A model generated the notes under the pieces. The model searched no databases. It had not been told where the DNA came from and saw only the letters and a program-made list of their open reading frames with translations. The position numbers were made by a program, and so were the translations under genes. A DNA stretch of 21,550 bases from Terriglobales bacterium (GTDB lineage: Bacteria; Acidobacteriota; Terriglobia; Terriglobales; Acidobacteriaceae), in contig JAFAWN010000127.1 of the NCBI GenBank assembly GCA_019241735.1, positions 1-21,550 of the forward strand. The letters are read 5' to 3'. Each line of letters begins with the position of its first letter. The stretch's first letter is position 1. This document shows, piece after piece, positions 7,317 through 15,196 of the stretch.

Positions 7317-10052
7317 CTATTCCAACTCCTCAAGCTTACTACGCACTATACCGCGAAGAGTCGCCAGTTCCTGCATTCGCTTCCGAATCCCATCTATGAC
7401 TTGGGCCGGGGCTTTGGCCAGGAATCCCTCATTCCCCAGCTGCCGTTGGCCACCGGCAATCTCTTTTTCCATCTGCTCCAATTCCTTTTTTAAGCGCTGC
7501 CGTTCCGCGGCTAGGTCAATTTTCTTTTCGTAAACTACATGCACCTCAAATAGTGCCGATTGCCGGGTGGCAGTCGCCGCGGCCAGCGGAGCGTCCAGGA
7601 ACGTAATTTTTTCAACGTTTGCCAACCGTTCCACGGCCACTTTGTTCGACTCAATCAGCGGCCGAATTGCCGGATCGCGGGCGAAGACTTCAATAGGTAC
7701 GCGCTGTTTATGCTCAACTTTGAGTTCCCCTCGCAGGTTGCGCACATTCACGATCAGGTCTTGCAGAATCGCCATGTCTGTTTCCGCCGCTTGATCGATG
7801 TGCATCCCGTCACCCTGCGGATAAGTTGCCAGCGCGATGGACTCGTGCGGCGGCTTGCCGTCATACATCGCATGCCAGATTTCCTCAGTGATGAAGGGCA
7901 TAATGGGATGCAGCAGTCGTAAAGACGCCTCGAACAGCGCAGTCAGGTTTCTAACCGCTTTAGCCCTGGTGTCGTCGTTTGCCTCAGGCAACAGTCTTGG
8001 CTTTATCAGCTCCAGGTACCAATCGCAAAATGCACCCCAGAAAAATTCATAAATGCGATTGGCTGCGTCATCAAAACGGTAAGCGTGAAGTGCATCGTCA
8101 ACCTCGCCGGCCACGCGGTTGAACAGCGAGAATATCCAGCGGTCTTCAAGGGTTTGTGATTCAAATGCCTCGAGGTCTACGCCGGAACCGGCGATCGGCT
8201 GGTTCCCCTGCGCGTTCATGAACATAAATCTGGCCGCGTTCCAGATTTTGTTGGCGAAGGCGCGATAACCCTCGGTGCGGCTGGGATTAAATGCGATATC
8301 AGTCCCCGGCGAGGACATGGCGGCCAGCGTGAATCGGGTGGCATCGGTCCCATACTTCTCGATTATTTCTATCGGGTCGAGCACATTGCCTTTGGTCTTG
8401 GACATCTTCTGGCGATCGGCATCCCGCACCAATGCATGGATGTAAACATTGCGGAACGGAACGCTGTGCGGCAGACTATTTTCGGTGAAAGCGCCCTGAC
8501 TCGCGCGCCGGGGATCGTGCGGTGGCGCCATAAACCAGCAGCCCAGCATAATCATTCGCGCCACCCAGAAGAAGAGGATGTCGAAGCCCGTAATCAGCAA
8601 CGAAGTGGGATAAAAGGCTTCCAGATCCCGCGTTTCTTCCGGCCAGCCCAGCGTCGTGAAGGGCAGCAAGGCGGAAGAAAACCAGGTATCCAGCACATCC
8701 GGATCCTGCTCCAGTCTAGAATCGCCGCAGCCGGCACATTTCACCGGCGTTTCGCGCGCAACTATAGTCTGATCGCACGCGAGGCAACGCCATGCGGGAA
8801 TGCGATGCCCCCACCACAGCTGCCGGGAGATGCACCAGTCATGGATGTTGCGCATCCAGTGCAAGTAAATTTGGCGGTAGTTTTCGGGCGTGAACCGAAT
8901 GTCGCCGTTCTCTACCACCTTGATCGCGCGTTCCGCCAATGGCGCGATCTTGACGAACCACTGCATGGAGAGCCGGGGTTCCACTACTGTGCCGCAGCGG
9001 TCGCATCTGCCGATGGAGATTGTGTAGTCCTTGACATCCCCCAGAAAACCCCCGGCTGCAAGATCACTCAGAATCTTCTCGCGTGCCTGAAAACGATCGA
9101 GCCCTGCGTATGGCCCGGCATTCTGATTCATGCGTGCGTGCTCGTCCATCACTTCGATCCGGGGAAGGTTATGCCTTAGGCCGGCTTCGAAGTCGTTGGG
9201 GTCGTGAGCCGGCGTGATCTTGACCGCGCCGGTCCCGAATTCGAGCTGGGCGATTTCATCGGTGATGATCGGGATTTCGCGGTCCATCAATGGCAACCGC
9301 GCGTGCTTACCCTGCAAATGCTTATAGCGCTCGTCAGCTCCATTCACGGCAATTGCGGTGTCTCCGAGCATGGTCTCCGGGCGCGTGGTCGCCACGGTGA
9401 TGAATTCGTTGTTGGAACCGATCACCGGATATCTGATTTCGTACAGCTTGCCGGGAACTTCACTATGTTTCACTTCCAGGTCCGAAATGGCCGTGCCGCA
9501 GCGAGGACACCAGTTAACGATGTATCGGCCGCGATAAATTAGTCCATCTTCGTAGAGGCGAACGAAGGCCTCCCGCACCGCGCGCGAGAGGTTTTCGTCC
9601 ATGGTGAAATATTCGCGCTCCCAATCGACGGACGCGCCCAGGCGCTTCATCTGATCGAGAATTGCACCACCGTAGTGACGCCGCCACTCCCAAACCCGCT
9701 CCAGGAACGCTTCCCGCCCCAGTTCGACCCGCTGCTTGCCCTCGCTTATGAGTTGCCGCTCGACCATCATTTGCGTTGCGATGCCTGCATGATCTGTGCC
9801 CGGCAGCCACAAAGTACGGAAGCCTCGCATGCGGTGCCAGCGGACAATGATGTCCATCTGCGTCTGGTTGAGCATGTGCCCCATATGCAGGCGGCCAGTA
9901 ACATTCGGAGGCGGCAACAACAGGGTGAACGTGGAAGTGGTATCGCCTTCCGGCGGGGTAGGCGCGTGGAAAAGCTTTTCTTTGACCCAGTATTCAGCCC
10001 ACCGCAGCTCTATCGCGCCGGGCTCATACGATTTGGGAAGATCGTGTGGCAT
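7317..10052 (-). CDS. valS: Valyl-tRNA synthetase
   Basis: A class I aminoacyl-tRNA synthetase that charges tRNA-Val. The 911 residues show PPPNVTGRLHMGH (47-59, the HIGH motif as HMGH) and KMSKT (549-553, the KMSKS loop). The CP1 editing domain has TTRPETMLGDTAIAV (222-236) and GTGAVKITPAHDPNDF (273-288). Cys pairs of zinc-knuckle type lie at 182/185 (CPRC), 350/353 (CDRC), 423/426 (CLAC) and 439/442 (CAGC). The ISRQLWWGHRIPAW block (408-421) is typical of ValS. The last ~70 residues are a charged helical region (AAERQRLKKELEQMEKEI), the tRNA-binding coiled coil of ValS. The start at ATG 10052 matches the usual ValS N-terminus. It lies 180 bp downstream of the REC-domain gene, and no T-box leader is apparent. 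Confidence 0.98.
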   Translation of the reverse strand: MPHDLPKSYEPGAIELRWAEYWVKEKLFHAPTPPEGDTTSTFTLLLPPPNVTGRLHMGHMLNQTQMDIIVRWHRMRGFRTLWLPGTDHAGIATQMMVERQLISEGKQRVELGREAFLERVWEWRRHYGGAILDQMKRLGASVDWEREYFTMDENLSRAVREAFVRLYEDGLIYRGRYIVNWCPRCGTAISDLEVKHSEVPGKLYEIRYPVIGSNNEFITVATTRPETMLGDTAIAVNGADERYKHLQGKHARLPLMDREIPIITDEIAQLEFGTGAVKITPAHDPNDFEAGLRHNLPRIEVMDEHARMNQNAGPYAGLDRFQAREKILSDLAAGGFLGDVKDYTISIGRCDRCGTVVEPRLSMQWFVKIAPLAERAIKVVENGDIRFTPENYRQIYLHWMRNIHDWCISRQLWWGHRIPAWRCLACDQTIVARETPVKCAGCGDSRLEQDPDVLDTWFSSALLPFTTLGWPEETRDLEAFYPTSLLITGFDILFFWVARMIMLGCWFMAPPHDPRRASQGAFTENSLPHSVPFRNVYIHALVRDADRQKMSKTKGNVLDPIEIIEKYGTDATRFTLAAMSSPGTDIAFNPSRTEGYRAFANKIWNAARFMFMNAQGNQPIAGSGVDLEAFESQTLEDRWIFSLFNRVAGEVDDALHAYRFDDAANRIYEFFWGAFCDWYLELIKPRLLPEANDDTRAKAVRNLTALFEASLRLLHPIMPFITEEIWHAMYDGKPPHESIALATYPQGDGMHIDQAAETDMAILQDLIVNVRNLRGELKVEHKQRVPIEVFARDPAIRPLIESNKVAVERLANVEKITFLDAPLAAATATRQSALFEVHVVYEKKIDLAAERQRLKKELEQMEKEIAGGQRQLGNEGFLAKAPAQVIDGIRKRMQELATLRGIVRSKLEELE

Positions 10053-10232
10053 GAATTCACGGTAGAGGCCGGAGTCGAAGGCCCTTACGAACTGCTAGTC
10101 GCTGCAAACGAACTTCGATCTTACAGGCGGGAGAAAAAAGCGGTCAAACCAGATAAGTAACAAAAACTTCGCTTAGGGTGACAATGTATTTGGAAGGCGG
10201 CGGGTGGCAGCAGCGGCTGGAACAGGCGTGGA

Positions 10233-12296
10233 CTACTTTCTCTTCTCTTTTTCCTTCGCCATTTTCTTCGCGATCTGTTCCATCAGTTTCGGTTTCATTT
10301 CCGCAAGGACGCTGTCAACGATATCCGCGATGGCGCTGGCGTCTGCCTCGTCCGTAGTAGCCTCTGCAACAGTCGCTTGCGTGGAGGCTGCTTGCGCCGC
10401 CGCTGCAGCGCCGCGCTCAATCTCGTGGAACCCGGCAGCGCTAGCGTCGGGGTTCTTGGATGACGCGGTTAAGATCGAATCCCGAATCTGTTTCCAATTG
10501 TGCCAGGCCGCGGCGAGCTCGGGCGCGCGCAGTTGCTCTTCTTCCTGCGCTTGCGGTGTGACTTCAACCGGGGTCGAAGATGCATTGGCCTCGTTGCTGC
10601 TGGTGGGGAGGCTGACAGTCGTGGAGTACGCTGTGACAGAGGACGAAGCCGCTGCCGCCGCAGATGCCATTTCCGAAGGCTCGCTGGCTGCGGCTGCACT
10701 GTCCGGATGAATGTTGAGCACAGAGGTGTCGACGGGAACGTCATCGGCGGCAGTCTCGCTGCTACCTGAATATTCGCCCACCGCTGTTGCTGCAAAATCT
10801 GTCGATCCGGACGAGTCGCTCGCGGCCTTGCTTGACCGCGAGTTACCTGAAACTTCGTGGGCCCGGGTATCCAGAACTGCTGGGAACTCTACGTCCTGCG
10901 ACTGTACATCAGCTGCGATCTGTGACACTCCGGCGACGGTTTGTGGTTCCACCGCGCCGTTCCCCTGTTCTGCGTCGCCGGAAGCAAAGGATGGAAGCGC
11001 AGTCAAGCTTTCCTCCGCCTGTGCGTCTCTGTGCGTCGCAGAGTCGGCATGAGGCCGGCCATTTCCGGAGGAAGATATCCCCACCGGCCATGCCGCACGT
11101 GCAGGGGGCGTCAATGGGCTTATAGGCGTACTGGCAGTTGACAAGGCCGCGAATGCTGCTTCCATCTCCTGCTCGAGGACGACGCTCGATTCAAGGGCTG
11201 CGACCGGAACTTGTTCCGCAATCCACCGCGAACCGGATCGCAGCGCAGCCGACGCGGCGGAACTTGAAGTCGCAACGGAATGTTCTCGGTTCGCGTCCGC
11301 GGGAACCGTCAAGCCAGCTGGCACACTGAAAGCAGGCGCTGCAAAATCAGAACGGCGGGGTGAAAGGGATGCCAGCGCCTCGCTTACTTCGCCGTCAATT
11401 GCGTCGGCACCGTAATTTGCTGCAACCGGCGGTTCGAGGTTCCCCGAATCGCCGGTGATTTGGGGCGCGGACGGCGCCTTCGTTGGATTTTCCTTCTCGT
11501 CTGCGGCAGGGGTTCTGTCCGATTCAGAAGTATGCGTTGCTCCTGTGCCCTGGCCGGCTATGAATGAAGCCGCAACTGCCGCCATAGCCGCCATTTCTTC
11601 CGGCGTGGGCGGGGCAGGTGGAATCATTTCCCGATACGATTCCGGTGATTTTCTTTCGGCGGACTTCACATCCATTACCGGGGAAGCGATCACGGTTGCC
11701 GCATCGCTGTTCTGGTCTTTCGTCGTGCCTCGCGCTTCAGGCGCAACGGTGGCCGCGAGGGCGCTGTTGGTGTCATCCGGCTTGGGACTCGCGGCGGGAA
11801 TAATAAGCCGGTTGTGCCATCCAGTATCGGCGCTTCCGAAATTGGTCTTGGCGACTGCAGCGGACCCCTCCACCGCCGCAATGGCTTTCGCGAAACGGCC
11901 AGGTTTGAAGGCTTCCGGCCGGGGAACGATTTTGTCTTCCAGCCGGCTGAGGATGGTGAGCAGTTCGCTCGCCTCAAAAGGCTTTACCACGTGCGCGTCG
12001 GCGCCGACGCGCTTCGCCTCGTCCGCCTTAAAAGGCTCGAGTTTGCCAACGGTTAGCAGGACCGGAATTCTGGATGTCTCCCGGTTATCCTTCACCTTTT
12101 GGCACACTTCGAGCCCGCTGTAGCCGGGCATGTATACGTCGAGGATGATCAGATCGGGATTTATCTCCGCTATTTTCTTGAGCGCTGCGGAGCCATTGTT
12201 GACGGTTACTATTTCATAACCAGCGTCGCTGAGGATCTTCCTCCCCATGTTCTGAGCGGTGACGCTGTCGTCGGCAAGTAATATTTTGCGCGCCAA
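10233..12296 (-). CDS. Response-regulator (REC) protein with a ~550-residue Ala/Ser-rich tail
   Basis: 687 residues from TTG 12296. Residues 1-120 are a complete receiver domain: acidic pocket D9/D10 (LLADDS), phosphoacceptor D53 (LIILDVYMPG), T82 (LLTVG) and K105 (VVKPFE). No DNA-binding, GGDEF, HD-GYP or histidine-kinase domain follows. The next ~510 residues are low-complexity, rich in Ala, Ser, Pro, Thr and acidic residues. A basic helical segment closes the protein (ADIVDSVLAEMKPKLMEQIA, then KKMAKEKEKRK). AGAGGA at 12301-12306 lies 4 nt before the TTG. The frame is open to an ATG at 12413, but that extension is unlike a REC N-terminus. The output is presumably protein-protein: a scaffold, polarity or motility role is possible but unproven. 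No kinase gene is nearby. It lies between bamD and valS. Confidence 0.85.
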   Translation of the reverse strand: MARKILLADDSVTAQNMGRKILSDAGYEIVTVNNGSAALKKIAEINPDLIILDVYMPGYSGLEVCQKVKDNRETSRIPVLLTVGKLEPFKADEAKRVGADAHVVKPFEASELLTILSRLEDKIVPRPEAFKPGRFAKAIAAVEGSAAVAKTNFGSADTGWHNRLIIPAASPKPDDTNSALAATVAPEARGTTKDQNSDAATVIASPVMDVKSAERKSPESYREMIPPAPPTPEEMAAMAAVAASFIAGQGTGATHTSESDRTPAADEKENPTKAPSAPQITGDSGNLEPPVAANYGADAIDGEVSEALASLSPRRSDFAAPAFSVPAGLTVPADANREHSVATSSSAASAALRSGSRWIAEQVPVAALESSVVLEQEMEAAFAALSTASTPISPLTPPARAAWPVGISSSGNGRPHADSATHRDAQAEESLTALPSFASGDAEQGNGAVEPQTVAGVSQIAADVQSQDVEFPAVLDTRAHEVSGNSRSSKAASDSSGSTDFAATAVGEYSGSSETAADDVPVDTSVLNIHPDSAAAASEPSEMASAAAAASSSVTAYSTTVSLPTSSNEANASSTPVEVTPQAQEEEQLRAPELAAAWHNWKQIRDSILTASSKNPDASAAGFHEIERGAAAAAQAASTQATVAEATTDEADASAIADIVDSVLAEMKPKLMEQIAKKMAKEKEKRK

Positions 12297-12300
12297 ATGG

Positions 12301-12306
12301 TCCTCT
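12301..12306 (-). promoter_or_regulatory. Ribosome binding site that sets the REC protein's TTG start
   Basis: On the minus strand AGAGGA stands 4 nt before TTG 12296. The TTG-started protein begins exactly where receiver domains begin (M-ARKILLADDS), so it is preferred over ATG 12413. Confidence 0.6.
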
Positions 12307-12460
12307 GCTGAGGGAGATAGCGCGAAGTTAACGTGTCCCAGCCCGCAAGTCAATGAGCTTAAGACAGTAAGCACGTTACCAGTGGCCAGTAACCACGGTT
12401 TTATTTCGTTCAAACTCCGGCAATGGAGACCGCTGGCGCTCTGCCCCGGATCAATAACCG

Positions 12461-13942
12461 TTAGAAAGGCACCAGCTTGTGCAGACCCTTCTTTTTCTTG
12501 TGCCGGCTGGAAGACAAGGTAGCGTCGTCGGCCGGGGCATTTGGATCCGAAGACTGGCTCGAAGAAGAACTGTCAGATTTTGCGGGGATGGCCTGGCTTG
12601 AATTTCCTTTGCCTTGATCAGCCGCCCCACCCGGTTGGATCTCATTCACTTGCTGCGGAGCAGGCAATGGTTGATTCTCATCGGATTTAACATTGGGCTT
12701 GAGCTCATTCGGATCAGGGGCTTCTGTGCCTGCCTTGGGCTCGCTTGCTGCAGCCGTGGCCGATGAGTTGTCAATCGGAACCCCGTTCACCGCCGGGGTT
12801 GCATCCGAGCGCGGTGCGGGCTGATCCGGGGGCGGCGCGCCATTTCCCACCGTCTCGACTGAAACAGAATGGTTGCCTGATCCGGAAGCCTCGCTTCCGA
12901 TCGCTGCCTGGGTTGCTCTCTGGACCACGTCACTGGCGCTCACCGGCTGGGGATCTACGATGGTTGGGTCCCCAACCTTAGCGGCCTGGGTGGTATCAGG
13001 ATGCCTGGCAAAGGGCCGCAACAGCTTCTCCAGTTGGCCGGGCTCGCGGCGGCTGTCTTCCTCCGCCTTATTTAAGGCGACCTCGGCTTTGGTAGGACGC
13101 GGAACCGGCTGGTGCAGGGCCAGCAGACGCGCCTTGGCATCATCAACCCGGTCCATCAGAGGATACCGGCTGATGATCCGGGAATACGCATCCGCCGCAT
13201 CTTTAGTGAACTGTTGGATCATCCGCGTCTTCGCTGCTTCCTGGGCCGGACGGGAACGGATGAGGGCGATCTCGCCTTCGTACGACTGTCCCAGAGTGTA
13301 AAGGGCCTCATCGGCTTTGCTGTACAGCGGATAACGCTCCACGAGCGACCGCAAGCGGGCAATCGCGGCTGGATAGGATTGCCGCAGTGAATAAAAACGC
13401 CCGACACGATACTCGCGCTCGGCAATCACTTCTTGCACTTCAAGCAGCCGCTGCTTCGCCTGGGGGACGAGCTTACTGTCCGGCCATTGCAGGATCAGTT
13501 GACGATATTCCTCTTCCGCCCGCAGCGCGTGGGTGAAGTCGCGATCGGGTTTTTCCATCTGCTGGTAGTGAATGTTCGCGATCTTAAGCTGCGCTTCCGC
13601 CGCCTCGGGCATGTTGGGGAAGAAAGTGATGAAATCCTTGTACTCGGCCTCCGCCTGCGCCATTGAGGCGGAGCCTCCTTCTTCATACCAGGAGTCGGCC
13701 ACCCCAAGCTTGGCGCGCGCGATGTATTCAGAATCCGGATAAGTATTGATCAAAGTCTGGAGGGTCAGACGGGCCACATCATAACGATTGTGCTTAAGGG
13801 CATCCATGGCACGATCAAACAGCACCTTATCCGGCTGTTTCGAGCCGACATTTGCCAGGGGATTGCTGACCTTTTTGTTGGTGCACGCAATTGTGACCGC
13901 AAGCAGCAACAGCACAAAAATCCACAGAGCACGACGTAGCAT
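12461..13942 (-). CDS. bamD: BamD-like outer membrane assembly lipoprotein with long disordered tail
   Basis: BamD is the essential TPR lipoprotein of the BAM complex that inserts beta-barrels into the outer membrane, acting at its periplasmic face. The N-terminus is a signal peptide ending in a Cys (AVTIAC); the lipobox is slightly unusual (Thr at -3). Residues ~38-310 are TPR-like helical repeats: DRAMDALKHNRYDVARLTLQ, TYPDSEYIARAKLGVADSWY, AEAEYKDFITFFPNMPEAAEA, EEEYRQLILQWPDSKLVPQA, AIARLRSLVERYPLYSKADEA. The pattern is YPxS followed by a helix pair, as in BamD. About 180 Pro/Ser/Asp-rich residues follow, ending in a basic patch (SRHKKKKGLHKLVPF). E. coli BamD is ~245 aa, so this is about twice as long. 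Two ATGs are adjacent; the second (13942) has AAAGG (13949-13953) at 6 nt and is chosen. It lies 82 bp downstream of rpe. Confidence 0.88.
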   Translation of the reverse strand: MLRRALWIFVLLLLAVTIACTNKKVSNPLANVGSKQPDKVLFDRAMDALKHNRYDVARLTLQTLINTYPDSEYIARAKLGVADSWYEEGGSASMAQAEAEYKDFITFFPNMPEAAEAQLKIANIHYQQMEKPDRDFTHALRAEEEYRQLILQWPDSKLVPQAKQRLLEVQEVIAEREYRVGRFYSLRQSYPAAIARLRSLVERYPLYSKADEALYTLGQSYEGEIALIRSRPAQEAAKTRMIQQFTKDAADAYSRIISRYPLMDRVDDAKARLLALHQPVPRPTKAEVALNKAEEDSRREPGQLEKLLRPFARHPDTTQAAKVGDPTIVDPQPVSASDVVQRATQAAIGSEASGSGNHSVSVETVGNGAPPPDQPAPRSDATPAVNGVPIDNSSATAAASEPKAGTEAPDPNELKPNVKSDENQPLPAPQQVNEIQPGGAADQGKGNSSQAIPAKSDSSSSSQSSDPNAPADDATLSSSRHKKKKGLHKLVPF

Positions 13943-14024
13943 CATCTACCTTTCAGAACTGGGTCACTCATTAACGGGTCAAAGCGCTCGCAATCGCAAC
14001 TGTTTGGAGATTCGAGCCCCGGTT

Positions 14025-14699
14025 CTAGACTCTTTGCAATGTAGCTTCGGAGGCTGTCTTCAGCAGCCGCTGGGCATTAATCTTTGGATCGCCTATAGCG
14101 AAGATTGCGTTGCCCGCCACCAGAATTTCGCCCCCGGCTCGAACTATGTCGGCGACGGTCGCGGGCCCGATGCCCCCATCTACCTCGATCCGGAATCCAA
14201 ACCCCCGCTTTTCACGGACATCCGCCAGGTTCCTTATCTTCCGCAGGCAGGCGGGGATAAATTCTTGGCCGCCGAATCCCGGGTTTACCGACATTACCAG
14301 CACATAATCAACGATTTCCAGCACTTCGCTGAGAGTTTCAATGGGCGTGGCCGGATTTATCACCACCCCCGCCAGACAATGATGATCCTTGATCAATTGC
14401 AATGTCCGGTTAAGGTGACGACAGACCTCCTGGTGTACCGAAATCCAGTCTGCTCCTGCCTCCGCGAATTCCGGGATGAATTGATCGGGATTTTCTATCA
14501 TCAGGTGGCAATCCAGGGGCAAACGCGTCGATTTACGCAGCGATTTGACCACCGGGGGTCCCATCGTCAGGTTGGGAACAAAGTGGCCATCCATGATGTC
14601 CACATGAATCACCGTGCCTCCACCGTCTGCGGCCTGCTGAATCTGCTCACCCAGGCGGGCGAAATCAGCGGCTAGTATTGACGGTGCAAGCTCAATCAC
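14025..14699 (-). CDS. rpe: Ribulose-phosphate 3-epimerase
   Basis: Rpe interconverts D-ribulose 5-phosphate and D-xylulose 5-phosphate in the pentose phosphate pathway. The 224 residues form a TIM barrel with the family signatures: APSILAADF (5-13), HVDIMDGHFVPNLTMGP (32-48), DCHLMI (63-68), VMSVNPGFGGQEF (135-147) and VDGGI (173-177). The metal and catalytic residues H32, D34, H65 and D174 are all present. The start is GTG 14699 (M-IELAPSILA), which matches family N-termini; the SD is weak. It is the first gene of the minus-strand run rpe-bamD-REC-valS-nadC and is divergent from the small two-CxxC gene. Confidence 0.97.
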   Translation of the reverse strand: MIELAPSILAADFARLGEQIQQAADGGGTVIHVDIMDGHFVPNLTMGPPVVKSLRKSTRLPLDCHLMIENPDQFIPEFAEAGADWISVHQEVCRHLNRTLQLIKDHHCLAGVVINPATPIETLSEVLEIVDYVLVMSVNPGFGGQEFIPACLRKIRNLADVREKRGFGFRIEVDGGIGPATVADIVRAGGEILVAGNAIFAIGDPKINAQRLLKTASEATLQRV

Positions 14700-14724
14700 T
14701 TGGGATCCAGATCTGACTCTTTTG

Positions 14725-14751
14725 GATAGAAAATTGCTTCAAAATTCTATC
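14725..14751. promoter_or_regulatory. Inverted repeat GATAGAA-N13-TTCTATC between rpe and the small CxxC gene
   Basis: Perfect 7-bp arms at 14725-14731 and 14745-14751 around a 13-bp spacer, in an AT-rich patch 25 bp upstream of the rpe start on the minus strand and ~120 bp upstream of the divergent gene. Position and symmetry suit an operator for rpe. As RNA on the minus strand it would be an rpe leader hairpin with a 13-nt loop. No convincing promoter boxes were found around it. Confidence 0.4.
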
Positions 14752-14868
14752 ACGCGTCGCGCACCCGGAGCTTATTACGGCCTATGCGGGAAATGCTTTT
14801 AGCCAGGGCAGTAGTCTGCTATCCTACCGTCAGTGAGGGCAATTCCCCCCGCTGTAGAGGTGCACGCC

Positions 14869-15072
14869 ATGCTGACCAGACAATTTAGGTGCCGTGATTG
14901 CGGCAGTACGAATGGATACCGGTCCCGCCCGCGAGGATTTTCGGAGAAGTATCTCTATCCGCTGCTTTTACTGCGACCCGTCCGCTGTGCACATTGCTTC
15001 AGACGCGATAACCGCTCACTTTTGATTCAGGTGCCTGAGCGTATTGTTGAAACCCAGCGCGCTGCGGCCTAA
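14869..15072 (+). CDS. Small zinc-ribbon-like protein with two CxxC pairs
   Basis: 67 residues from ATG 14869, with GAGG at 14857-14860 (8 nt spacing). A GTG at 14833 would add 12 residues but lacks an SD. The protein has CRDCGSTNGYRSRPRG, then FSEKYLYPLLLLRPVRC and AHCFRR. The first CxxC lies near the N-terminus and the second follows the Leu-rich segment, which suggests a single four-Cys zinc site around a short hydrophobic strand or helix. From memory, similar small CxxC proteins with RSR and LLRPVRC segments are frequent in Acidobacteriota, but I know of no assigned function. It is divergent from rpe, 124 bp upstream of comF on the same strand, and is clearly too small for an enzyme. Confidence 0.7.
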   Translation: MLTRQFRCRDCGSTNGYRSRPRGFSEKYLYPLLLLRPVRCAHCFRRDNRSLLIQVPERIVETQRAAA

Positions 15073-15196
15073 TTCGTTCGGATAAGCGCGGTGCGGAAGT
15101 GTTAGAGGGCGGAGGTTAGTCTTCAGCAGTAGTCCGGGTCCAATTCGCGCCATCCGGCCAAGCGCTCAAGCGGCCGAACCTCTGCTGGTTTCCCTG

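Noticed and set aside
8436..9179. Long plus-strand open frame antisense to valS
   Set aside because: It is a shadow of valS codon structure: no recognisable domain, Arg/His/Pro-rich composition, and valS is intact on the other strand.
11455..12123. 222-codon plus-strand frame inside the REC gene
   Set aside because: It arises from the Ala/Ser-rich codon bias of the opposite strand; low complexity and no SD or homology features.
12297..12413. N-terminal extension of the REC protein from ATG 12413
   Set aside because: Receiver domains start at the M-ARKILLADDS position; TTG 12296 has an AGAGGA SD and the extension is unlike the family.
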